Assembly: GCA_910577925.1 (NCBI GenBank)
Contig: CAJTOI010000020.1
Location: 1-61,477 of the forward strand
DNA length: 61,477 nt
Direction: 5' to 3'
Source: an uncultured Roseburia sp.
Lineage (GTDB): Bacteria; Bacillota; Clostridia; Lachnospirales; Lachnospiraceae
Positions 43,214 to 50,489 of this stretch are shown piece after piece. Made by a program: the position numbers and the translations under genes. Every line of letters begins with the position of its first letter. The stretch's first letter is position 1. Under the pieces are notes generated by a model. The model did not search any database. It was not told where the DNA came from and worked only from the letters and a program-made list of their open reading frames with translations.

Positions 43214-43246
43214 AGAAGTCGTCTCCTTTTGGAGACGACTTCTTTG
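43211..43246. terminator. Terminator after pnp
   Basis: Perfect 16-bp arms CAAAGAAGTCGTCTCC (43211-43226) and GGAGACGACTTCTTTG (43231-43246) with a TTTT loop, 39 bases beyond the pnp stop. Confidence 0.85.
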
Positions 43247-43284
43247 TCATACCGTATCCGGCAGCGCAAACTGCGCACGGCCCT

Positions 43285-45378
43285 TTATTTTTCTTCCCGG
43301 ACGTCTTTGATGGAAAAGCTGATTCTGCCCATCTTATCCTTTCCGAGACACACGACCCGAACCTTATCGCCCAGGGTAAGCACATCCTCCACATGGTTGA
43401 TACGCTCCTTCGCAATCTTGGAAATATGCACCATTCCCTCTTTGCCCGGTGCAAACTCAAGGAATGCGCCGAACTCTTTGATGCTCACCACGACGCCGGT
43501 CAGGATCTGTCCCTCCTCAAAGTCCGTCGTGATAATCCGAATCATCTCAACGGCCTTGTCCATCATCGCAGCGTCCGTGCCGCACACGGAAACGGAACCG
43601 TCGTCCGTGATATCGATCTTGACACCGGTGCGCTCAATGATCTCGTTGATCGTCTTGCCTCTCTGTCCGACCACATCCCCGATCTTTGCCGGGTCAATCT
43701 GGATCTGGATAATCTTCGGCGCATAGGCGGAAACCTCTCTGCGCGGCTCTGCGATCGCCTTGGACATCACCTCGTCCATAATATAGATTCTCGCCTCTCT
43801 GGTTCTGCGGATGGCCTCCTCGACAATCGGTCTGGTAAGTCCGTGAATCTTGATATCCATCTGGATCGCCGTGATGCCTTTGTGCGTGCCGGTCACTTTG
43901 AAATCCATATCGCCGAAGAAATCTTCAAGCCCCTGGATATCGGTCAGAACAATATAGTCGTCATCGGTCTCGCCGGTCACCAGACCGCAGGAGATACCTG
44001 CCACCATGGCTTTGATCGGAACGCCCGCCGCCATCAGCGACATACAGGACGCACATGTGGACGCCATGGAAGTCGAGCCGTTGGACTCAAATGTCTCGGA
44101 CACCGCGCGGATTGCGTAAGGAAATTCCTCCTCGGACGGAAGCACCGCCATCAGTGCTTTTTCCGCGAGCGCACCGTGGCCGATTTCCCGGCGTCCCGGT
44201 CCGCGGGACACTTTGGTCTCACCCACCGAATAGGACGGGAAATTGTACTGGTGCATATATCTCTTGGTCGTCACATTCTCGTCTAAGCCGTCAATCCGCT
44301 GCACCTCGGACAGCGGCGCCAGCGTGACGACATCGCAGATCTGCGTCTGGCCTCTGGTAAACATTGCGGAACCGTGCACTCTCGGAATCAGATCCACCTC
44401 CGCGGCAAGCGGACGGATCTGGTCGACGGCACGCCCGTCCGGACGCCTGCGATCCTTTAAAATCATCTTGCGGACCGTCTTTTTCTGATACTGATAAACG
44501 GCCTCGCCGAGTACGGCAAGCCATTCCTCGTTCTCGGCAAACGCCTCCTCAAGCTTCTCGGTAATCGCGCGGATATTCTCCTCGCGCTTCTGTTTCTCGT
44601 CGGTAAATACCGCCTCTTCCATCTGCTCCGGCGTAACAATCTCTTTGATCGCCGCAAACATCTCGTCCGGAATCGCACAGCTGGTATAGGTGTGTTTCGG
44701 TTTTCCGACTTCCTCACGGATTTTGTTGATGAATGCGATGATGGTCTGATTGATATCGTGGCATTTGTAGATCGCCTCAATCATCCGGTCTTCCGGAATT
44801 TCATTGGCTCCGGCCTCAATCATAATCACTTTCTCGGAGGTGGATGCAACCGTCAGCTGCAGATCTCCGTCGTCCCATTCTTTCTGAGACGGATTTACGA
44901 TAAATTCTCCGTCTACCATCCCCATCTGCGTAGTCGCACACGGACCCGCAAACGGGATATCGGAGATTGTTGTGACCAGCGCGGAACCTATCATTCCGAC
45001 AACCTCGGGCCGGCATGCGGGATCCACGGACATAACCATATTGTTGATCGTAACGTCATTGCGGTAATCCTTCGGAAACAGCGGCCGCATCGGACGGTCG
45101 ATCACGCGGGAGGTCAAGACTGCGTTCTCGGACGCTTTTCCCTCTCTCTTGTTGAAGCCGCCCGGAATCTTTCCGACCGAATACATTTTTTCCTCAAATT
45201 CCACACTCAGGGGGAAGAAATCAATCCCGTCCCTCGGCTTATCCGACGCAGTGACTGCGGACAGCACGGTTGTTTCACCGTATTTTAACAGCGCCGCTCC
45301 GTTCGCCTGCGCACACACCCTTCCGATATCCACGGTAAGGGTTCTGCCTCCAAGTTCCATTGCATAACTTTTGTACAT
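43285..45378 (-). CDS. pnp: Polyribonucleotide nucleotidyltransferase (PNPase)
   Basis: 697 residues, full length. Two RNase PH-like cores (GRTLTVDIGRVCAQANGAALLKYGETTVL and RVHGSAMFTRGQTQICDVVTLAPL), the FSVGETKVSRGPGRREIGHGALAEKAL block, a KH domain (DPAKIGDVVGQRGKTINEIIERTG) and a C-terminal S1 domain (GVVVSIKEFGAFLEFAPGKEGMVHISKIA). It is the phosphorolytic 3'-5' exoribonuclease of mRNA decay. AAGGAG 7 bases before the ATG. It lies behind rpsO and is preceded by a long stem-loop leader at 45424-45512. Confidence 0.98.
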   Translation of the reverse strand: MYKSYAMELGGRTLTVDIGRVCAQANGAALLKYGETTVLSAVTASDKPRDGIDFFPLSVEFEEKMYSVGKIPGGFNKREGKASENAVLTSRVIDRPMRPLFPKDYRNDVTINNMVMSVDPACRPEVVGMIGSALVTTISDIPFAGPCATTQMGMVDGEFIVNPSQKEWDDGDLQLTVASTSEKVIMIEAGANEIPEDRMIEAIYKCHDINQTIIAFINKIREEVGKPKHTYTSCAIPDEMFAAIKEIVTPEQMEEAVFTDEKQKREENIRAITEKLEEAFAENEEWLAVLGEAVYQYQKKTVRKMILKDRRRPDGRAVDQIRPLAAEVDLIPRVHGSAMFTRGQTQICDVVTLAPLSEVQRIDGLDENVTTKRYMHQYNFPSYSVGETKVSRGPGRREIGHGALAEKALMAVLPSEEEFPYAIRAVSETFESNGSTSMASTCASCMSLMAAGVPIKAMVAGISCGLVTGETDDDYIVLTDIQGLEDFFGDMDFKVTGTHKGITAIQMDIKIHGLTRPIVEEAIRRTREARIYIMDEVMSKAIAEPRREVSAYAPKIIQIQIDPAKIGDVVGQRGKTINEIIERTGVKIDITDDGSVSVCGTDAAMMDKAVEMIRIITTDFEEGQILTGVVVSIKEFGAFLEFAPGKEGMVHISKIAKERINHVEDVLTLGDKVRVVCLGKDKMGRISFSIKDVREEK

Positions 45379-45423
45379 ATTTGTTCTCCTTTTTATTTCG
45401 ACACTCCCGTGCCCTATTATCCT

Positions 45424-45512
45424 GCAGAAGTATCGAAACTACTGAGACACACACAGCCTTCCTCGGCGCTGCCGCCTGTGTACATTTCAGTGGTCTCGAT
45501 ATACTCTTCTGC
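45424..45512 (-). promoter_or_regulatory. Long imperfect stem-loop in the pnp 5' leader
   Basis: Minus-strand arms 45487-45512 and 45424-45445 pair over about 20 bp (GCAGAAG with CTTCTGC, TCGAGACCACTGA with TCAGTAGTTTCGA) with two small bulges; inside, ACACAG/CTGTGT and GGC/GCC pairs extend it. It ends 46 bases before the pnp start codon. The position recalls the RNase III-processed, PNPase-autoregulated pnp leader of E. coli; function here is inferred. Confidence 0.6.
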
Positions 45513-45538
45513 GATACACCGTTTTGCGGAACATCATC

Positions 45539-45570
45539 CAAAAATAGAGCGGAAAATTCTCCGCTCTATT
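45539..45570 (-). terminator. Terminator or attenuator between rpsO and pnp
   Basis: Arms AATAGAGCGGA (45543-45553) and TCCGCTCTATT (45560-45570) with a 6-base loop; the minus-strand transcript continues UUUUUGG. It lies 68 bases behind rpsO. Confidence 0.8.
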
Positions 45571-45637
45571 CCGGGACGCAGACATCTGACGCCTGCACGG
45601 CGAAAACGTATGCCGCACGGCGTCAGTGTCAGTAATC

Positions 45638-45904
45638 TTATTTTCTAAGACCCAAACGTTCAATTAAGGAACGATATCTCTCGATATCAATTTTCTTTAA
45701 GTATGCCAGCAATCCGCGTCTCTGTCCGACCATTTTCAGAAGTCCGCGTCTCGAATGATGGTCGTTCGGATTCTCTGCCAGATGTGCATTGAGCTCCTCA
45801 ATGCGCGCCGTCAAAATGGCGATCTGTACCTCGGGTGAACCGGTGTCTCCCGGTGTTCTTCCATACTCTGCGATAATTCCCTGTTTCTTTTCCTTTGCGA
45901 TCAT
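45638..45904 (-). CDS. rpsO: 30S ribosomal protein S15
   Basis: 88 residues. GRTPGDTGSPEVQIAILTARI, HHSRRGLLKMVGQRRGLLAYLKK and RYRSLIERLGLRK are invariant S15 sequences. It binds 16S rRNA helices 20-22 early in 30S assembly. Start 45904 with GGAGG 8 bases upstream; the reading frame continues upstream without a stop but that part is the structured leader. Its own promoter is at 46038-46066 and pnp follows, the classic rpsO-pnp pair. Confidence 0.98.
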   Translation of the reverse strand: MIAKEKKQGIIAEYGRTPGDTGSPEVQIAILTARIEELNAHLAENPNDHHSRRGLLKMVGQRRGLLAYLKKIDIERYRSLIERLGLRK

Positions 45905-45936
45905 GTCCTGATCCTCCTTCTCAACTATTTGGGGCC

Positions 45937-46019
45937 GTCCGAATCGGACTGTCCCGTATCGCCCTGCTTCTCTGAAATACTCAGCGGAAGGTCGGAGTTG
46001 TCCATCCACCGAATACGGG
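45937..46019 (-). promoter_or_regulatory. Structured rpsO leader, candidate S15 autoregulatory element
   Basis: About 127 bases of leader separate the predicted transcript start from rpsO. They contain a long-range stem CCCGTAT/ATACGGG (46013-46019 with 45953-45959) and a hairpin GTCCG-ATT-CGGAC (45937-45949) near the ribosome site. S15 commonly represses its own mRNA through such structures; binding here is inferred. Confidence 0.45.
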
Positions 46020-46037
46020 CTGAATTCATACTTATGC

Positions 46038-46066
46038 ATTATAACACGGGATCTCTCCCTTGTAAA
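46038..46066 (-). promoter_or_regulatory. SigA promoter of rpsO
   Basis: Minus-strand TTTACA (46061-46066) and TATAAT (46038-46043), 17 bases apart, directly behind the NlpC/P60 gene. Confidence 0.7.
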
Positions 46067-46074
46067 TGACTTTT

Positions 46075-47223
46075 TTATTCGCGGATAACCCGCACAACTT
46101 TTACCGGTGTCCGGTAATAAGCGCCGGAAATCTTAATGCCGGATTTCGGCGAGCTTGCATGTACAACCTGTCCGTTTCCGATATAGATCGCGACATGGTT
46201 GATGCTCCTGCCGTTGCCGTAGAAGAACAGATCTCCCGGCTTCGCCTCGGACGCCGAAATCGAAGCTCCGCAGTTTGCCTGCGCGCGCGAAGAGTGCGGC
46301 AGGGAAATTCCGTAATTTGCAAATACGCTCAGGACAAAACCCGAACAGTCGGCGCCGCGGGTTAAGCTTGTCCCGCCCCACACGTAAGGATTCCCGACAA
46401 ACTGTGTCGCATACTGCACCAGAGAAACCCGCACGTCGGAAACGCCCTGTCCGTAGCGGACCTCCGTCATCGTCATCGCCTTTTTCAGCTCTACGGATAC
46501 CTCCACATAGTCTGCCGACACATAGCCCTCGTCGCTGTCGACATTGATCTTCACCCAGCCGTCTAAGAGCTCCACCACCTCAAGCTCCTCGCCCATCGGC
46601 ATCGAAGTGATAATCGACGAATCCGTGGTCGGCTCCGAGCGCACATAGAGCGTCGTCGTCGTGACCGTGGCGATGGTCTGCTTGACCTCCTCGGCTCTCG
46701 CGACAGCCGCTTCGCCGGCCAGCAGATACTCGGACTTCACGTACCCGGCCACGTCGCCGGAGGAAATCTTCGTCCACTCACCCTCTTCCCCCAGAATCTC
46801 ACATCCCGCATTGTTCGGCATCTTCCCGACAAGCGATGCCTCGGTGCCCGGTGCCTCACGCACGTTTAAGTTTCCGTCCACCTGAGCGATTCCGAGATTT
46901 GTATATCCATAGACTGCCATCTGTGCGGCGGCAAGCCTCTGTGTCTCCTTTGTCTCTGCGGCAAGCACTTCCGCATCCGTAATATAAGCGGATACCGTAT
47001 TCGTAATCCCTGCTCCCACAGTCAGATTGGTGTTCCCGTTCACCGCTACCAGCTCTGTGTCATACGCCGCGGATATCCCCGCCGATGCGCTCGCACCTGT
47101 CATATCTATCTGCGTGCCGACCGCCTCTGCTGTCCGATGCCGTCCCTGAGTCTGATACGCTGCGGTAAACACTAATGCCCCTGCCATAAGCAGCCCTGCC
47201 ACTTTTATTATTCTCTCCTTCAT
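46075..47223 (-). CDS. Secreted peptidoglycan hydrolase with two SH3 domains and NlpC/P60 domain
   Basis: 382 residues. N-terminal signal/anchor helix (residues 5-22), a ~75-residue region, two bacterial SH3 domains (VDGNLNVREAPGTEASLVGKMP and TTTTLYVRSEPTTDSSIITSMP), and a C-terminal NlpC/P60 domain with catalytic Cys in RGADCSGFVLSVF (about 293), His in INHVAIYIGNG and a polar third residue near VVHASSP. Such enzymes cleave D-Glu-m-DAP type bonds in stem peptides. GGAGG 5 bases before the ATG. A consensus promoter at 47263-47291 suggests strong, separate expression. Confidence 0.95.
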   Translation of the reverse strand: MKERIIKVAGLLMAGALVFTAAYQTQGRHRTAEAVGTQIDMTGASASAGISAAYDTELVAVNGNTNLTVGAGITNTVSAYITDAEVLAAETKETQRLAAAQMAVYGYTNLGIAQVDGNLNVREAPGTEASLVGKMPNNAGCEILGEEGEWTKISSGDVAGYVKSEYLLAGEAAVARAEEVKQTIATVTTTTLYVRSEPTTDSSIITSMPMGEELEVVELLDGWVKINVDSDEGYVSADYVEVSVELKKAMTMTEVRYGQGVSDVRVSLVQYATQFVGNPYVWGGTSLTRGADCSGFVLSVFANYGISLPHSSRAQANCGASISASEAKPGDLFFYGNGRSINHVAIYIGNGQVVHASSPKSGIKISGAYYRTPVKVVRVIRE

Positions 47224-47262
47224 GGATACCTCCAAATTGTGCCCCCTCTTGCATACCACTAG

Positions 47263-47291
47263 AGTATAGCAATCCCTTTTAACATTGTCAA
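47263..47291 (-). promoter_or_regulatory. Near-consensus SigA promoter of the NlpC/P60 gene
   Basis: Minus-strand TTGACA (47286-47291) and TATACT (47263-47268) with a 17-base spacer, 40 bases before the start codon. Confidence 0.85.
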
Positions 47292-47319
47292 CACAATTAT
47301 GTAACATTTGTGTAATATT

Positions 47320-48234
47320 TCAATGAAACCAGGCTCTCGCATAGGCGATATCGTTCTGCAGCTGTTCTCTGAGCGCATCGACAGACGGGAATTTCCGCTC
47401 CCCGCGCACCCTGCTCAGGAATTCTACCGTGACTGACTTTCCGTAGATATCGGCGGCAAAATCCAGAAGGTGCGTCTCCACCCCCACCGGATTTTCCCCT
47501 GCTATCGTCGGCTTGCAGCCCACATTGGTGACGCCCCGGTATTTTCTCCCTTCCGCATAGACCTCCGTCACATAGACGCCGTTCGGCGGCAGCAGCTTTT
47601 CCGCAGGCGGCAGCTGATTAATCGTCGGAACGCCGATGGTTCTCCCGATGCGGTTTCCGTGCAGCACCGTGCCGGTGACAAAATAGGGATATCCGAGAAG
47701 GCGGTTTGCCCGCTCCACGTTTCCCTTCGCGATTTCCTCCCGCACAAAAGTACTGCTGATATCCCGGCTGCCCTCCTTCATCTTCTCGACCACCGTCACC
47801 TCGTAGCCGTAGCGTCCGCGGTAATCGAGCAGCATATGATAATCGCCCCGGCGGTTGTGTCCGAAGCGGAAATCCTCTCCCACCACCATACACTTCGCAT
47901 GGAGCTGCCGGACAATTTTCTCGATAAAGTCCTCCGCCTCCATACACATAATCTCCGGCGTGAACGGACACTCCACCAGATAGTCGACCCCCCGCTGCAT
48001 ACACAGGTGCATTTTTTCGTCGTTCGTCGTAAGTACTTTTGCATCCGCCTGTTCGACATTCCGGCGGGGCGGTATGTCAAAGGTAAACAGCACCGCCTTA
48101 AGTCCCCCGGATTTTTCCGCCGCCAGCTGTTCCAGCAGAAGTTCATGTCCCCGGTGGATTCCGTCAAATTTCCCGAAGGAGACCACCGTGTCCTCTTCGA
48201 TATAAAAACAGGTCGTATCTCTGATATATTTCAT
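47320..48234 (-). CDS. ribF: Bifunctional riboflavin kinase/FAD synthetase
   Basis: 304 residues. The FAD synthetase half has VVSFGKFDGIHRGHELLLEQL and the DFRFGHNRRGDYHML block with SSTFVREEIAKGNV; the riboflavin kinase half has TGTVLHGNRIGRTIGVPTINQLPP and NPVGVETHLLDFAADIYGKSVTVEF. Makes FMN and FAD. Its ATG overlaps the truB stop by 4 bases; last gene of the nusA operon. No FMN riboswitch is present because it is internal to an operon. Confidence 0.97.
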   Translation of the reverse strand: MKYIRDTTCFYIEEDTVVSFGKFDGIHRGHELLLEQLAAEKSGGLKAVLFTFDIPPRRNVEQADAKVLTTNDEKMHLCMQRGVDYLVECPFTPEIMCMEAEDFIEKIVRQLHAKCMVVGEDFRFGHNRRGDYHMLLDYRGRYGYEVTVVEKMKEGSRDISSTFVREEIAKGNVERANRLLGYPYFVTGTVLHGNRIGRTIGVPTINQLPPAEKLLPPNGVYVTEVYAEGRKYRGVTNVGCKPTIAGENPVGVETHLLDFAADIYGKSVTVEFLSRVRGERKFPSVDALREQLQNDIAYARAWFH

Positions 48235-49166
48235 GCTTCCATAAACAGTTTGATCGGTTTATAGTCTTCCCTTTCGGGGTCAAATTTATAAATTCCGATA
48301 AACTTCCCCTCTTCATCATAAATTCGAATGGAATCCTGCTCCCACTCGCCGTGATACTCCAAAAACATTTCCCGTCCCACGCGGTTTCCGTTGTAGAGAA
48401 GTTTTGCAAACTCCCGCCGGATCACGCCGCTTTGATACTGTAAAAACACGGTATCCGCAGCCCGCACAAAGGAAAATGTTTCCCCGCTCCACGCTTCGGG
48501 CGCAAGCCCCGCCGCCTCCTTTTTTACCAGCGCCTCGATCTCCGAGAGCCGCAGGGCATCCTCTGCGCGAAATTCCGACACCCGCGTGCGCAGCAGCGTT
48601 TCCATACAGGCGCCGCAGCCGAGCTTTTCGCCGATATCGTGACACAGCGTGCGGATGTAGGTTCCCTTCGAGCAGTTCACGCGCATGCGCACGCGGGGCA
48701 GTGAAAGCTCCGAAATCTCGATCGACAAAATCGAAACCGGTCTCGCCTTCCGCTCGACCGTCACGCCGGCGCGCGCCAGATCGCAGAGCTTTTTCCCGTC
48801 TACTTTCAGCGCGGAATACATCGGCGGAATCTGCATATAGGATCCCGCAAAGCTCATAACGGCATCGCAAACCTCCTGCTCCGATACCGCAACCCTGCGC
48901 TCCGAGAGCACGGCGCCGCTGATATCCTGCGTGTCCGTCACCGTTCCGAGCAGCATAACCGTCTCGTACTCCTTGTCCTTATCCGTCAGCAGCCCGCAGA
49001 TTTTTGTTGCTTTGCCAAGACACACAGGCAACACTCCCTCCGCATCCGGGTCAAGTGTCCCTGTGTGTCCGATTTTTTTCGTCTTTAAAATTCCCCGAAG
49101 CTTTGCCACCACATCAAAGGAGGTGTAGCCCTTCTCTTTATAGACATTGATAATTCCGTTTATCAT
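48231..49166 (-). CDS. truB: tRNA pseudouridine(55) synthase TruB
   Basis: 311 residues. INVYKEKGYTSFDVVAKLRGILKTKKIGHTGTLDPDAEGVLPVCLGKATK contains the catalytic Asp39 in GTLDPDAEG. YMQIPPMYSALKVDGKKLCDLAR and CSKGTYIRTLCHDIGEKLG follow. Isomerises U55 of tRNAs. A C-terminal extension of ~70 residues goes beyond the usual TruB end. Overlaps nrnA and ribF by 4 bases each. Confidence 0.97.
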   Translation of the reverse strand: MINGIINVYKEKGYTSFDVVAKLRGILKTKKIGHTGTLDPDAEGVLPVCLGKATKICGLLTDKDKEYETVMLLGTVTDTQDISGAVLSERRVAVSEQEVCDAVMSFAGSYMQIPPMYSALKVDGKKLCDLARAGVTVERKARPVSILSIEISELSLPRVRMRVNCSKGTYIRTLCHDIGEKLGCGACMETLLRTRVSEFRAEDALRLSEIEALVKKEAAGLAPEAWSGETFSFVRAADTVFLQYQSGVIRREFAKLLYNGNRVGREMFLEYHGEWEQDSIRIYDEEGKFIGIYKFDPEREDYKPIKLFMEA

Positions 49167-50110
49167 AACCGTTCTTCCACTTCTTTTACAATGGTTTCGA
49201 CAATGGCGTCGGCATCCCCGGCCACGGAACAGCCTGCGGCCCGTACGTGCCCGCCGCCGCCGAACTTTACGGCAATCTCCGACACATTCACAGGCGGCTT
49301 CGAGCGCATACTCACCTTAAAATCGCCGTTTTCCTCCTCATACAGGAAAATTGCGGCCTCCACGCCTCTCGTGATCCGAAGCTGGTTTACAATCCCGTCC
49401 AGATGCTTCGGCAGCACGCCGTAACGCCGCATATCTTCCGCCGTAATCACCGAGGAGATACATCTGCCGTCAAGATGCAGGCGGCTCTTTAACAGCGCGC
49501 AGGCCATAATCTGATTCTGCGCGTAAGTTTTCGTATAAAATGTCTCCTCCACGATCCGGGTGTAATCGATTCCGAGCCCCATGAGCGTACCGGCCGCCTC
49601 CATCGTTTTGGGGGAGGTACACGCATACTGGAATACGCCGGTATCGTGCGCGATGCCGGTATAGATGCACGCGGCAATCTCTTTTGTCAGCCGCTCTTTC
49701 GGGAGCAGCTCATATATCAGCTCGCTTGTGGAGCTCGCGTCCGGAAATACATAATTCTCGTCCGCAAAGCTCTGATTGCTGATATGATGGTCGACGCACA
49801 CGGTCTTTTTGGCCCGGTCAAAAATTGCCGCGGCGCCGCCAAGCCGGCCGGTGTCCCCGCAATCGAGCGAGAGGAACAGATCGTACACGTTATCGGTCGA
49901 TGTGTCATGCAGGATCTCTTCGGAGCGCGCCATAAATTTAAAAATATTCGGTATCTCCTGCAGGTACAAATCCACCCGCACATTCGGATAGTAGGTTTTG
50001 ATATAATTGTATGCTGCAAGGCAGGAACCCACGCAGTCGCCGTCCGGCCGGATATGACCGGCAACGGCAACCGTCCCCGCCTCTTTTAGGAAATCATCGA
50101 GATTATTCAT
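49163..50110 (-). CDS. nrnA: DHH-family bifunctional oligoribonuclease/PAP phosphatase NrnA
   Basis: 315 residues. VAGHIRPDGDCVGSCLAAYNYIK, SLDCGDTGRLG, CVDHHISNQSFAD (the DHH motif) and the DHHA1 glycine-rich end KFGGGGHVRAAGCSV. NrnA degrades nano-RNAs and 3'-phosphoadenosine-5'-phosphate. ATG at 50110 is preferred; a GTG at 50122 has a slightly better placed GGGGA. It overlaps the end of rbfA by 8 bases. Confidence 0.95.
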   Translation of the reverse strand: MNNLDDFLKEAGTVAVAGHIRPDGDCVGSCLAAYNYIKTYYPNVRVDLYLQEIPNIFKFMARSEEILHDTSTDNVYDLFLSLDCGDTGRLGGAAAIFDRAKKTVCVDHHISNQSFADENYVFPDASSTSELIYELLPKERLTKEIAACIYTGIAHDTGVFQYACTSPKTMEAAGTLMGLGIDYTRIVEETFYTKTYAQNQIMACALLKSRLHLDGRCISSVITAEDMRRYGVLPKHLDGIVNQLRITRGVEAAIFLYEEENGDFKVSMRSKPPVNVSEIAVKFGGGGHVRAAGCSVAGDADAIVETIVKEVEERL

Positions 50111-50489
50111 CCGCGTTCTCACTTTCCCCGTCTTTGATATCCTTTGTGACCTCGTCGATCATTTTCGACATGCGCACGCCGTACTCGATAGACTGATCGA
50201 GCACGAACGTGATCTCCGGCGTGTTGCGCAGATTGATTCTCCGCGCCAGCTCCCGCCGGATATATCCCTCCGCGCTCCGAAGCCCCGCAAGGGTATTTTT
50301 CTGTGATTCCTCATCCCCGAGCACGCTGATGTAGGCTTTGCAGGTTTTTAAATCCGGCGCCACCTCCACCGTTACCACGCTGGTCATCGGATTGATGCGC
50401 GGGTCTTTGATTTCTCCCCGGATGATTCCGGCAAGCTCCCGCAGAACCTCGCCGTTAATCCGGGTATTTTTGATACTGTTTTTTCTCAT
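50103..50489 (-). CDS. rbfA: 30S ribosome-binding factor A
   Basis: 128 residues. TRINGEVLRELAGIIRGEIKDPRINPMTSVVTVEVAPDLKTCKAYISV is the KH-type RbfA signature, followed by RELARRINLRNTPEITFVLDQSIEYG. Needed for late 16S maturation and cold adaptation. Its ATG shares one base with the infB stop. Confidence 0.97.
   Translation of the reverse strand: MRKNSIKNTRINGEVLRELAGIIRGEIKDPRINPMTSVVTVEVAPDLKTCKAYISVLGDEESQKNTLAGLRSAEGYIRRELARRINLRNTPEITFVLDQSIEYGVRMSKMIDEVTKDIKDGESENADE

Noticed and set aside
47224..48300. Possible FMN riboswitch near ribF
   Set aside because: ribF is internal to the nusA operon with a 4-base overlap to truB, leaving no leader, and no RFN-like conserved sequence is seen.
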